Positions 1 to 10,178 of a stretch of 64,000 nucleotides of DNA are shown here, piece after piece. Where the stretch lies: positions 496,001 through 560,000 of the forward strand of contig NC_025263.1 of the NCBI RefSeq assembly GCF_000740895.1. Reading direction: 5' to 3'. A model generated the notes under the pieces. The model made no database searches. It had not been told where the DNA came from and saw nothing but the letters and a program-made list of their open reading frames with translations. The position numbers and the translations under genes were made by a program. Source of the stretch: Theileria orientalis strain Shintoku. Its lineage: Eukaryota; Apicomplexa; Aconoidasida; Piroplasmida; Theileriidae. Position 1 is the stretch's first letter, and the number at the start of each line of letters is the position of its first letter.

Positions 1-1135
1 AAATGGATACGTTGCTGACGGTAAACGGTTCTACGAAGCAGCCATTTCCAGTTACACTGATGGAATTGCTGCTGAAAGTAGGGATGATGTTCTAAATTCG
101 CAGCTGTATTCAAATAGAGCATTGGTCTATCTGAGACTGGGTATGATATCCGCTATTCATTTTCATTTAGGGGAATATGTAAAGTGTGTAAACGATTGTA
201 GGCATAGCATTAAGTTTGACAAGTTTAACTATAAATCGTAAGCTTGTTTTGCCTTAAAATGACATGTTCAGGTATTACAGAGGCTCTATGGCGTCCTTTA
301 ACCTGTCACTCTATAAGCAGGCTCTACTTTTTTGCACAGAGTGTGTGAAGGCAATAAAATCTGATCCTAACATGAATGTATCTGGAGGTGAAAACGAAGA
401 TTGTTATAAGCTTCTGTCTCTTGTTGATGTTAATTTTTCTGCGTTTTACAAGAAGGTTTTAAATAAATACACTGAGTTTGAGTTGGAGAAGAGGAAGCGT
501 GATCAAGCTGAACACGAGGAGAAACAAATGGTTTGACTTTTTTACTTAGGCAATATATTTGTTTAGAAAGCCTCCAAGGAGAGTGAACTTACTGAGTATT
601 TGAAGTCCAAAGGTAGTTTTATACAAATTAGTCTTTGAATGACTGACATTCACCATTATCATTAGGGCTTACGCTGTCTGAAGATCTGTTCAAAATTCCT
701 GAATCACAAACCGTTGTTTTCTCCCTCAAGGACGGCACTCTTCACACGTCATGTTTATTTGTGTATGTATATGATTGTTGTTATTCCGACACGTCTTTTC
801 AATTCGTTCATTTTTACCTTAGTTATGATCAAATGGAGCTGAGTGACTACATTCTTGATTTTGACTACGCCACTTGCATTGCTGATCACCTAGAGGTCAT
901 GTTCGCCAATAAGGCTCTCTTTAATCCCTCAAATTCGCTTTGTTTTTATCAGGTAATCTCAGTTTCTATTTATACTTATCACTTAAATCCTTAGGTGTCA
1001 GAGTACGATGTCATGAAATTTGATGTAAACGAGCCCTTTGAATCCGTTGTCTTCAAATCTCACCTAGTTTTCAAGGTTCCAGTTGTACACATAGTAACTT
1101 CCACAGATTCTTTACGCCAATACACTGTAATTTGA
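1..1135 (+). CDS. TTC4/Cns1-like TPR co-chaperone (5' end outside the window)
   Basis: Family role: TTC4/Cns1 proteins bind Hsp90/Hsp70 through a TPR domain and carry a C-terminal 'wheel' domain. The first exon is open from base 2 and reads GKRFYEAAISSYTDGI and then LYSNRALVYLRLG, typical TPR helices. Short introns begin near 139, 239, 530, 614, 756 and 951; splicing restores a second and third TPR (EYVKCVNDCRHSIKFD, then YYRGSMASFNLSLYKQAL), a charged linker and a globular C-terminal part. The stop TGA is at 1133-1135. The start codon and N-terminus lie upstream of the window. Assignment to TTC4 rests on the order TPR, charged helix, C-terminal domain; another TPR co-chaperone is possible. 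Confidence 0.72.
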
Positions 1136-1396
1136 ATCGGTTTTATATACACATTGTATATACATATCTATTTATATATATTATAATTGTATAACATGAG
1201 CTCTGTATTATGAATATACGTGTGTGTATACACTATTTACATAGTATGTATTAAATGATTGTGTATATTTGCATAAATATACTTGTATTTGTATTTATAT
1301 TTATATTATCGTGTATTAAATATTCCATTATAAAATTATTTTGTTCCTCAATTCTATATAAAATAGATCCCATTGAAGTATGTGTTTACAAATTTA

Positions 1397-3312
1397 TCAA
1401 AGTGCACTAAATGAGCATTTATTCAGAATTAATAGTGTATCTTGATTTATGATTGCGTGTGTAAAAATAACTATACTCACGTTTCGACTCAGAGAGTGAT
1501 GATTTGTTATTGTTACTGCCGTTTACGTAGTGGACTTCCCTATATGTTCTTATTTTAATTAACTTTTACCTGTAGTTGCTGTATTTTGTGTTAACCCAGG
1601 TTGTTTTCGTTTTAACGTGTGCGTTGAGCAGCTGATCTCTTGAGTTGTTTATCATACTGTGTAGATCATATATTATTGACAGCTGCTCTATTGCTTCCCC
1701 GTTTAAATTTTCAAATCCAACACTGCAAATTTCCTTTAATATAATTTTGTCAACACACCTGTTTATGCTTTTTGACAGCCTATTCAGTCCAAAAAACTTC
1801 GTATTCGTTAAAACCCTAGGCATGATTTTATTACCTTTTTATACGATTTATTCATCAACTTACGGCAGTTTCGATAACTTTTCCTCTAGTGTCAACAAAT
1901 TTACTTTTAGTTTATTCATATATTCATATATTGAATTTAGCACCTATATCAATATTCCTTATTATAAATCACTATGAAAATAAATACGTATGGTTATCTC
2001 AAGTGTGACTAATATGATTTAAAACGCTGTATAATACAATTCAAAATCACTAATATTTGATCAATGACATACGATAAGTGGTTCATTTGTGTCCAGTAGC
2101 AGTATCAATATCGACGCTCCCGTCTACAGTAGACATTAGGCGTTAAACATTAGCCAGCGTATTATATATGCCTTATTTATTCCTTACTGCCAATATTGTG
2201 AGTGTGTACTTCCTGCCATTTACGTATATCTGCGGACTGTACAGCTGTTCTTCCTGGGAGTCGAGTATTGAAAGCTCGTTGCTTTCAGGCCACTTGACTG
2301 TCAGCGACTTCTCCCTGCTCACTTCTCCGTGGTACCTCACGATGTATGAATATATCAGGAAAATCTCCTCTGTTTCCAGTGTCGAGTGTATGACTTGGTG
2401 GTTATATATCAGCATAGACTTTAATATTGGTTCAAACTTATGGTACAAATCATCGATCATCAACTAAAATTCTAATTTCAACCTCGTCTCTCATTTATCT
2501 ACTTTATATAATCCATACCTGTATATCTAGTGTCAATGGCACGTTTGTGTGCAACTTTCTAAATGCTTTAACGTCTACACATCACTAATTTTTTTATTCT
2601 TTTCTAACCTTTCAATAAATGCAATGTACTTTTTGTCGAGTTGTTCATAAATGAGACAAGAAATGAGTCGAGTTGGTTTTGTAAACTTTTTAGTGTCATT
2701 TCATCACTAAATCAACTATATAGATCAGATTTTAAAAAGGTTTAGCGGTAATGACCATAGTAATATTATGTCCTGCTATATATTCCTTACTTTCTTATTT
2801 TTTCTAATTGTTCCTCCAACTTTCCATAAAACATTTCAAATATTTTTATTGCATTGTTCAATATTGTTTTAAGCATATTGTTTCTCCAGTGGTAACTGTA
2901 TTCATCCTTTTCTTCCACTGATCCTTGGTTATTGTGAAACACCTACCGATTTTATTTCTACTTCTGGCCTTACCGTCGCCAAATATACTGATTCAAACCA
3001 TGGCACTACTGTCGTTGTGTATAATTTTGACCGTATAAATTCAAGTTTCTCTTCTGTGTAGTTTCTAAAAGTACTTGTTTTGCTGTTTATTTACTTAGAA
3101 AGTGCGATTAATCCTTCAATGAGTCCAAAATGCGATAATTTATCATCAATGTTACGATCCTCAGGGTAATAGTACAACAATTTACTCATCTATTTTTCTT
3201 CATCATGTTATTAAAATACCTGTACTTCCTTATCTGAAGGATTGTCCAGATCTGACACTCTGTTTAAATCAAATATAAATATTGCGTTTATTCTACTATG
3301 TTTTTCGGCCAT
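1397..3312 (-). CDS. CCZ1: CCZ1 homologue (Mon1-Ccz1 Rab7 exchange factor subunit)
   Basis: Known role: CCZ1 pairs with MON1 to activate Rab7 on endosomes and vacuoles. The gene is cut into about a dozen exons by mostly 25-130 nt introns. Starting at ATG 3312, spliced exons give AIFIFDLNRVSD, then LLYYYPEDRN followed by KLSHFGLIEGLIALS, which matches the conserved ILYYYP...L.H.GL.EGL block of CCZ1. Further exons give VPWFESVYLATV (the human FWMVM region), FEMFYGKLEEQLEKIR, PQIYVNGRKYTLTI, TNTKFFGLNRLSKSI and TTWVNTKYSNYR, and it ends HTLLILNKCSFSAL with TGA at 1397-1399. Exon borders are hand-read, so individual joins may be off, but homology runs along the whole length. Confidence 0.75.
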
Positions 3313-3391
3313 ATTTGTTCAATATGTTTTACACATCAGAATTTTCTATTGGTTTATTTAAAGAATCCTATGTTAAAGGCTCTACATATGC

Positions 3392-3613
3392 CTAATTTAA
3401 ATTATGATTACTGTTTTGGACGAACGTACCTAGTGATAGTGATGATGACCCAAATACTGCACAAAACATTCTGTGGAATGATTTAGGCTTTGCTCTACTT
3501 GCACACAAAAATGAATATGCTGATAAACCGGTAAGGAATATTGTACCGGTAACTCTACATAGTGTACACTCTCCTGGGTTATTATTATCCAATGATATTT
3601 CTTTAACTTCCAT
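3392..3613 (-). CDS. DMAC1/DUF4536-like small two-helix membrane protein
   Basis: This is a 73-aa open frame with ATG at 3613. It has a CxxC motif (ECTLCRV, residues 15-21), a first hydrophobic segment (about 20-38, IFLTGLSAYSFLCAS), a basic hinge (RAKPKSFHR) and a second hydrophobic segment (about 49-65). The CxxCR plus hydrophobic, basic loop, hydrophobic layout resembles DMAC1/TMEM261 (DUF4536), a mitochondrial inner-membrane factor for complex I assembly in animals. Piroplasms lack conventional complex I, so the role must differ if the homology is real. It lies head-to-tail behind CCZ1's start with only about 80 bp between. Confidence 0.5.
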   Translation of the reverse strand: MEVKEISLDNNNPGECTLCRVTGTIFLTGLSAYSFLCASRAKPKSFHRMFCAVFGSSSLSLGTFVQNSNHNLN

Positions 3614-3959
3614 TAATAAATCAATTTTTTCTGTTTACATATTTCCATGAATATATTTATAAATCATAGCATTAATCATTTATAGTGGTTATAGTCAATG
3701 TTGTGGTAAAATACAGAAATAATTTTAAATTTTATCTACTAGTATTACTTTAATAATATGAAATAGTAATAAGAATAGAATTTTCGAACATGTGTATTTC
3801 TAACATTAAAGTTGATATCAATATTTACTAGTTCCTCTTCATTTGAAAACAATATTCATATTAACAATAGAATCACTTCAATATTATACAATATAACTTT
3901 AACACAATAAACCAAGCATTGATTTTTAATATTTTGAGACAATAACATAACTCTTATAA
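3614..3959. other. AT-rich divergent intergenic spacer
   Basis: This 346-bp spacer lies between the divergent starts of the DMAC1-like gene (minus) and the twin-CX9C gene (plus). It is strongly AT-rich with stops in all frames and presumably holds both promoters. No specific motif could be supported. Confidence 0.6.
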
Positions 3960-4274
3960 TTGAATATGATGGAAAACCATAAAATAGTACTATCAAAGGA
4001 GTTCATACAAGATTATTCAAAGGATAACGATAACAGTTATGAAAAGGGCACACATGAAGAACCTGATGAAGTAAGCGTGACTCAACTTACCGTGGACCCA
4101 GAAAAGTTGTCTTCGTGCTCAAAATCACAGGAAGATCTGTCGGATTGCATAAAGAACTATTACAAGATGTTTTTGGACGAAGATCCAGTAAACGATGAAA
4201 AGGAAAGACCAGTAGAGCTTTTAAAATGTGGAAAGTTTTTCAATGATTACGAATCTTGCTTAAAAAAGATGTAG
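3960..4274 (+). CDS. Twin-CX9C (CHCH-type) protein
   Basis: This is a 104-aa single-exon gene. The first half is charged and hydrophilic. The second half has two perfect CX9C pairs: C at about residues 53 and 63 (CSKSQEDLSDC), and C at about 90 and 100 (CGKFFNDYESC), close to the C-terminus. Twin-CX9C proteins are imported into the mitochondrial intermembrane space by Mia40/Erv1 and often serve in cytochrome oxidase or other respiratory assembly. The unusually long spacer (26 residues) between the two motifs and the acidic N-terminus do not let me name a subfamily. Two ATGs lie close together at the start (residues 1 and 3); the first was kept. Confidence 0.6.
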   Translation: MNMMENHKIVLSKEFIQDYSKDNDNSYEKGTHEEPDEVSVTQLTVDPEKLSSCSKSQEDLSDCIKNYYKMFLDEDPVNDEKERPVELLKCGKFFNDYESCLKKM

Positions 4275-4365
4275 GTTCGCGAGTACACGACATATAAACA
4301 CATAGTGATTCCATTTTGATTTTAGAACGTTTAATCATATGTGTTACTTTAAAAAATTAAATTTA

Positions 4366-4850
4366 TTAAATATATGCGTTGTCATTCGTGCTAGACATTG
4401 AGTATGCCTGTTTGTGGAAAATTATGGAAAAGTTTATATAGTACACGGCTAAATACACTTTAGATATAGCATAGAAACAAATAAAGCCATAATACATAAC
4501 GGGACATGGTAGTTATCGGCAATTTAAAACTATCTATTAAATGTGTACACGCTTTCATAACGTAAAGAAGAACGCTTACTCGCTGATTTTTCATTGATGG
4601 GGATGTAGTGAACAACAGTGTCACACAAATGTCCACAATAAACTTTATATTTAAAATTATTTTGTAGCGTCGTATTAAATTCAATTCTTCCGTCTTTGGA
4701 TTTTATACGATTAAAAGATATCGCGCATCAACATCTCAGATATGTGTATATTTGTATTATAATAGATCTAGTCCACTTTTGAGATTTAATAATACAGAGA
4801 ATATACCCATAAGTTTTTTCCCCTAGAATATAAATTTACTTTTTATTCTA
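4366..4850 (-). CDS. Possible small spliced gene of unknown function
   Basis: Downstream of BiP's promoter, on the opposite strand, an open stretch reads KSKDGRIEFNTTLQNNF and then YKVYCGHLCDTVVHYIPI. A GTAAGC donor near 4580 and later AG acceptors allow it to continue to SFKLPITTMSRY and end at TAA 4366-4368. A start could be the ATG near 4812, but no convincing first-intron join was found. The residues look like real protein; no family was recognised. Exon structure and start are uncertain. Confidence 0.3.
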
Positions 4851-4883
4851 TATCACACAAAATTTTATATATTGTATACTAAA

Positions 4884-7095
4884 ATGATTATTCGTTTTAA
4901 GATGAGGCTGAAAATTATATTATTGGCCATTTCCTTATTATGCATTAGAAATGCTTCTAGTGACGCAAAATCCTCTGGCAGAAGTAAGTCTCCCTTTGAA
5001 AGATATTTATCGTTATTTTAGTTGAAGGTCCAATCATCGGTATCGACTTGGGTACAACGTTTAGTTGCGTGGGTGTTTATAAGAATGGTCGTGTAGAGAT
5101 CATCGCAGATGAGAACGGAGACAGAATTACTCCTTCATACGTTTCCTTTGTAGATGGCCACCATAAAATCGGTAAGTTAGTAGCTCAGATTCATGGAATC
5201 TGCTAGACCTATCAGACGTTTATAGCCATTTACAATTAATATTTAAAATCAATCAATAACAACGTAAAAATACATTGACGGTGTCAGTGGGAATGAGTTT
5301 ATTGATATTATGTATTCGTTCCTGACAAGATACTGTGACCTGCGCATAGATATTCACACAAACAAGTTAACTGATGGTTTTAGGTATGGCCGCCAAAAAT
5401 GAGGCAACAGTACACGCTGAAAAAACAGTGTTTGACGTGAAGCGTCTCATCGGACGTGAGTATCACGACCCCGACGTGCAAAACGATATGAAAAACCTAC
5501 CATACACGATCATCAACAAGAACAACAGACCTTACGTGCGAGTCAAAGACACAAACGTGAAGGAGTACGCACCTGAGGAGATCAGCGCAATGGTGTTGAC
5601 CAGGATGAAGTCGCTGGCAGAAGCGTACCTGGGAAAGGAAGTTAAAAAGGCAATCATCACAGTGCCAGCGTACTTCAACGACTCGCAGCGCCAGTCGACG
5701 AAGGACGCAGGAACAATAGCAGGATTGGAAGTCATCAGGATCATCAACGAGCCTACGGCAGCAGCAATAGCGTACGGAATAGACAAGACGCAGGAGGAAA
5801 GCAACATCCTGGTGTATGACCTGGGAGGAGGCACGTTTGACGTGTCACTCTTGAGTCTGGACAGCGGAGTCTTCGAAGTCATCGCGACGGGAGGAGACAC
5901 GCACCTGGGAGGAGAGGACTTTGACAGGAGAGTCATGGACCACTTCATCAAAATCTTCAAAACGAAGACTGGGCTTAACGTCAGAGATGACAAGAGAGCA
6001 CTGCAGAAGCTGAGGAAGGAAGTGGAAGCAGCGAAGAGGCAGCTCTCGACGAAGACGGAAGTGACAGTCGAGATCGAGGACCTGCTGGAAGGAAAGGACT
6101 TTAGCGAAAGCCTGACGCGCGCAAAGTTCGAGGCACTGAACGAGGACCTGTTCGAGAAGACGATGGACACAGTCAAGTCGGTCCTCAAGGAGGCGAGGAT
6201 GACGAAGAGCGACATTAACCAGATCGTGCTCGTGGGAGGCTCGACGAGGATCCCCAAGGTCAGAGAAATGATCAGAGAGTACTTCAACAAGGACCCTGAC
6301 GTCAGCATTAACGCAGACGAGGCCGTGGCCTACGGAGCAGCAATGCAGGGAGGCATCCTGACGGGAGAGTCGTCACAAGACCTGCTGCTGCTGGACGTGT
6401 GCCCGCTCTCGCTCGGCATAGAGACGGTGGGAGGAGTGATGAGCAAGATCATAGAAAGAAACACCATGATCCCGGCAAACAAGTCGCAGATCTTCAGCAC
6501 ATACTCGGACAACCAGACAGTGGTGACGATCAACGTGTTCCAGGGAGAACGCCCCTTGACAAAGGACAACGTGCCACTGGGAAAGTTCGACCTCACAGGC
6601 ATACCGCCAGCACCCAAGGGAGTGCCGCAAATCGAAGTCACATTCAACATCGACACCAACGGAATCCTCTCAGTCACCGCGCAGGAAAAGGGAAGCGGCA
6701 ACACCAAAAACCTCGTGATTGAGCCGAAGAGCGGAAGACTGAGCCAGGAGGAGATAGAACGCATGGTGAGGGACGCGGAGGAGAACGCGGAGAAGGACAA
6801 GAAGGTGGCCGACAAGATCATGTCTAAGCAGTCGCTGGAGAACTACATCGACAGCATGCGCCGCACGCTCAAGGAGGACACGGTCGCCTCAAAGCTCTCG
6901 AAGAGCGAGGTCAGCAAGCTGAAGGAGGAGCTGGACGACGCGAGCAACTGGCTGGGCTCGCACCAGGACGAGGAGGCCGAGGAGTACAAGGAGAGGCTCA
7001 CGCAGCTGGAGAACGTCTGCAGCCCAGTCGTGTCGAAGCTGTACTCGCAGCAGCAGGAGCAGGAGCCTGAGGACTCCTACTCGGACGAGTTGTAG
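4884..7095 (+). CDS. BiP: ER Hsp70 chaperone BiP/GRP78
   Basis: This is an ATP-driven chaperone of the ER lumen. It has three exons: 4884-4983, 5022-5171 and 5384-7095 (653 aa). Residues 1-30 form a signal peptide with core [11 protein letters not shown]. The nucleotide-binding domain begins with [13 protein letters not shown] (about 40-52) and contains [14 protein letters not shown] and the [16 protein letters not shown] signature. The substrate-binding domain includes [10 protein letters not shown], and the C-terminus is SDEL, an ER-retrieval signal. An ATG at 5374 lies inside intron 2 and is not the start. The second exon boundary falls just before GMAAKNEA. The coding sequence is much richer in GC than its flanks, as usual here. 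Confidence 0.95.
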
Positions 7096-7500
7096 CCCCG
7101 CCGAAGGCGTGGATTGCAATCAGGGGTGGCCGCCGTGAACGGGCCAGATTCGAGGCACTCGAACGGATTGAGTGTTTGTTTTACTGTAAATTTTGTAAAA
7201 ATGCGCTGTAACTACTCGGATAATCTCATAACGTATAGATGTAAGTGTTTGAGGTCTAGATATTCGGAGGATATGAGTGTTTGCGTGTATGTGTCGGGGT
7301 GTGAGCGCGTATATGGGCTGCAAACGAAATCTATTAATATTTGTTCCTATGTACAAAATTAATAGTTAAAATGGTGCTGGGAGTCTAAGGATAGGGATCA
7401 CGGAATATACTAGGCCCGAGCTGTGGGGAGAGAGGTAAGATTCCTCCTAGATTCTATAATTATTTGGACCGCTCACATGGTGAAAATATATTAAAGTTGT
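7096..7500. other. Intergenic spacer between BiP and CK2 alpha
   Basis: This 405-bp region is less AT-rich than most spacers here. It has short open frames on both strands that show no recognisable protein. It presumably holds the BiP 3' UTR and the CK2 alpha promoter. Nothing specific was identified. Confidence 0.5.
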
Positions 7501-8766
7501 ATGATAATTTTTAACAGCCTTGGCATTTATTTAATTTGCATTTTCGCCATCGATTCACCGGTTTGTAACTGCACTTACCCTCAAAATCAGAAAGCGTATC
7601 ATCAACAAGGTTACATACAAGGATCTCATGTAAGAGGCAATAGAGCACAGTACAATGCAAACGCTGCTGTAAACTATCAGAGACAAGTCAGTCAACCCGT
7701 ATCATATCAGCAACAGTATTACCAACAAGATATGGTTCAACAGCAATATGATACCAACGGCCAAGTTCTAGGCTCAGATTTGTTAATTCCAAAATACTAT
7801 GCTTACGTAAACCAGGAGTTGGGCCAGGGCCACTGGGACTACGAGAATATATCACTCAAGTGGAGCATTCCCGACCCCTACGAAATTATTAAAAAGATCG
7901 GTAGAGGAAAGTTCAGCGAGGTCTTTAAAGGCATAGATACCAGAGATAACAAGGACTGCGTGATAAAAATCCTCAAGCCCGTGAAGAAGAAGAAGATCAA
8001 GAGGGAGATTAAGATTCTGCAGATTCTCAAGGGAGGCCCGAACATTATTGCTCTTCTAGATATTGTTAAGGACCCCCAGAGTCGCATCCCCTCGCTCGTC
8101 TTCGAGCTTGTGAAGAACAAGGATTATAAAGTTTTATACCCAGAGTTCACCGTTTACGACATTAAGTACTATATTTTCCAGCTCCTCCGCGCGATCAACT
8201 ACTGTCACAGCAGGGGCATTATGCACAGGGACGTGAAGCCGCACAACGTGATGATAGACCACGACGCCAGGTCCCTGAAGCTGATTGACTGGGGTTTGGC
8301 TGAGTTTTATCACCCGGGTCAGGAGTACAGTGTCAGGGTGGCCACGCGGTACTACAAGAGCCCCGAGCTGCTCGTGGACAACAAGTACTACGACTACAGC
8401 CTCGACATCTGGAGCATCGGGTGTATGTTGGCAGGATTGATTTTTAAAAGGGAACCCTTCTTCTACGGTCACGACAACTACGATCAGCTCGTTAAAATCG
8501 CAAAAGTATTGGGGACCGACGATCTTTTCGCTTACTCCCAAAAGTTTGGCATTGAGATTCCTGCTGCATACAATGAGATTCTCGGCGTCCACCCTCGGAA
8601 GTCCTGGAAGAGTTTCATAACTCAGGAAAATCAGCATCTTGTCTCTGACCAGGCATTGGATTTGTTGGACAAAATGTTTCTGTATGACCATATCGAGAGA
8701 ATCACAGCCTTCGATGCTATGAAACACCCCTATTTCGATGACGTTAGGCCTAAGAGAGTAAGATAA
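7501..8766 (+). CDS. Casein kinase II catalytic subunit alpha with signal-peptide-like N-terminal extension
   Basis: This is a Ser/Thr kinase acting on acidic sites. The single exon encodes 421 aa. Residues 1-17 are hydrophobic ([16 protein letters not shown]), followed by a Gln/Tyr-rich stretch to about residue 95. The kinase domain covers about 127-412: glycine loop [10 protein letters not shown] (133), lysine-rich CK2 substrate patch VKKKKIKRE, catalytic loop [12 protein letters not shown]2-type DWG instead of DFG ([13 protein letters not shown]) and the typical [10 protein letters not shown] segment. Length and the roughly 100-residue leader match the published T. parva CK2 alpha, which also has a putative signal sequence. 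Whether the leader directs secretion is inference. Confidence 0.93.
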   Translation: MIIFNSLGIYLICIFAIDSPVCNCTYPQNQKAYHQQGYIQGSHVRGNRAQYNANAAVNYQRQVSQPVSYQQQYYQQDMVQQQYDTNGQVLGSDLLIPKYYAYVNQELGQGHWDYENISLKWSIPDPYEIIKKIGRGKFSEVFKGIDTRDNKDCVIKILKPVKKKKIKREIKILQILKGGPNIIALLDIVKDPQSRIPSLVFELVKNKDYKVLYPEFTVYDIKYYIFQLLRAINYCHSRGIMHRDVKPHNVMIDHDARSLKLIDWGLAEFYHPGQEYSVRVATRYYKSPELLVDNKYYDYSLDIWSIGCMLAGLIFKREPFFYGHDNYDQLVKIAKVLGTDDLFAYSQKFGIEIPAAYNEILGVHPRKSWKSFITQENQHLVSDQALDLLDKMFLYDHIERITAFDAMKHPYFDDVRPKRVR

Positions 8767-8881
8767 TCTGTTCTGTATATTCATTACGTGTTAGGAATAC
8801 ACATGTGGTGGAAGAAGTTGAGTTGGTCGTAAAGTATTTAATTATATCTATTCTGGATAAATTTTATATTTTTGAGTTGAT

Positions 8882-10112
8882 ATGATCATAAATTCTCTTA
8901 AATTTGCAACCAATTCTAAGGTATGTTGATTGTAGGCTCATTTTAATCTCAGGGCTGGACTAAATTCAGCAATAGATTTAGAAGGGGATTCTCGACCAGT
9001 AAAGTGTACATAGATAAAGATACGAAGGTTATTTGCCAGGGGTTGACTGGAAAGCAGGTGTGTTTCGAGCTAATTTTATGTTTTTATCAAAAAATTTCTA
9101 TAGGGAACATTCCACACCAGCGAGTGCCTAAAATACCACGGGACCAAGTTCGTGGGAGGAGTAAACCCGAAGAAGGGAGGAACTAACTGGAAATCATTGG
9201 ATGAAAAATACACTCTGCCAATATTTGCTTCAGTGGCCGAGGTGGGCAGATACATACACACAATGCATATAATGGCATACTAATGTGGCTCTTTAGGCGA
9301 AGAAAGAGACTGGCGCCGATGCTTCAGTGATTTATGTTCCTCCACCAGGAGCTGCAGATGCCATAGTAGAGGCAATAGAGGCTGAAGTACCACTGGTCAT
9401 ATGCATAACGGAAGGCATACCGCAGCACGACATGGTTAAGGTTAAAACGTTGCTGAAGGACCCTTATTGCAAAACTACTCTAATTGGACCGAATTGTCCA
9501 GGAATTATTAAGCCTGAGGAGTGTAAGATAGGAATCATGCCAGGTCACATACACAAGAAGGGTTCAATAGGTACGAATGAGATTTTGCGGTTTTTAAACG
9601 CACTTATAGGTATAATTAGCAGGAGCGGAACTCTGACTTATGAAGCAGTCTCTCAGACCACGACCGTTGGACTCGGTCAGTCAGTATGCATAGGGATTGG
9701 GGGCGACCCCTTTGGAGGAATCACTTTCACTGACGGAGTTAAAAAATTCGTAGAACACCCCGAGACTAAGGGTATGTAGAAGTGTGTATTGTAAACATTG
9801 CAGGAATCCTGATAATTGGAGAGATTGGGGGCTCTGCAGAAGAGGATGTAGCAGACTGGTTAAAGGATAACCCAACGGATAAACCAGTGGTTGCAATCAT
9901 TGCAGGAATATCAGCTCCACCTGGAAAAAGAATGGGTGAGTTTAAATATTAGTTAATTTGTATTTTGCGCAGGTCATGCTGGAGCGATCATTAGTGGCAA
10001 CAAGGGAACTGCACATGGCAAAATTAAGGCCTTAAAGGATGCAGGCGTTATTGTTCCTGAAAACCCAGCCAAAATGGGACTGGCGATGCTGGAGGCTTTA
10101 AAGAAAAAATAA
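8882..10112 (+). CDS. Succinyl-CoA ligase alpha subunit, mitochondrial
   Basis: This subunit binds CoA and carries the phosphohistidine in the TCA-cycle reaction succinyl-CoA to succinate with NTP formation. It has seven or so exons split by introns of about 30-45 nt. The start ATG 8882 gives a basic, serine-containing presequence (SLKFATNSK, then [12 protein letters not shown]) suited to mitochondrial import. The CoA-binding Rossmann part has [14 protein letters not shown] and [11 protein letters not shown]. The ligase part has [29 protein letters not shown] and the active-site histidine segment [17 protein letters not shown]. It ends LEALKKK with TAA at 10110-10112. The gene starts about 115 bp after CK2 alpha on the same strand. 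Confidence 0.92.
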
Positions 10113-10178
10113 TCTTTTGATCAGCCCGTGGGGGACAATTATACACATTTATGCGTTTATTCATTATATGTATTAAAA

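Noticed and set aside
4460..4684. 74-codon minus-strand frame taken as one exon
   Set aside because: Another frame of the same strand reads as more natural protein (YCGHLCDTVVHYIPI) and allows splicing; resemblance to STEEP1 and to roadblock dynein light chains was considered and found too weak.
5532..6821. Long minus-strand open frames opposite BiP
   Set aside because: Shadow frames caused by GC-ending codons in the true gene; no family resemblance and the BiP frame is certain.
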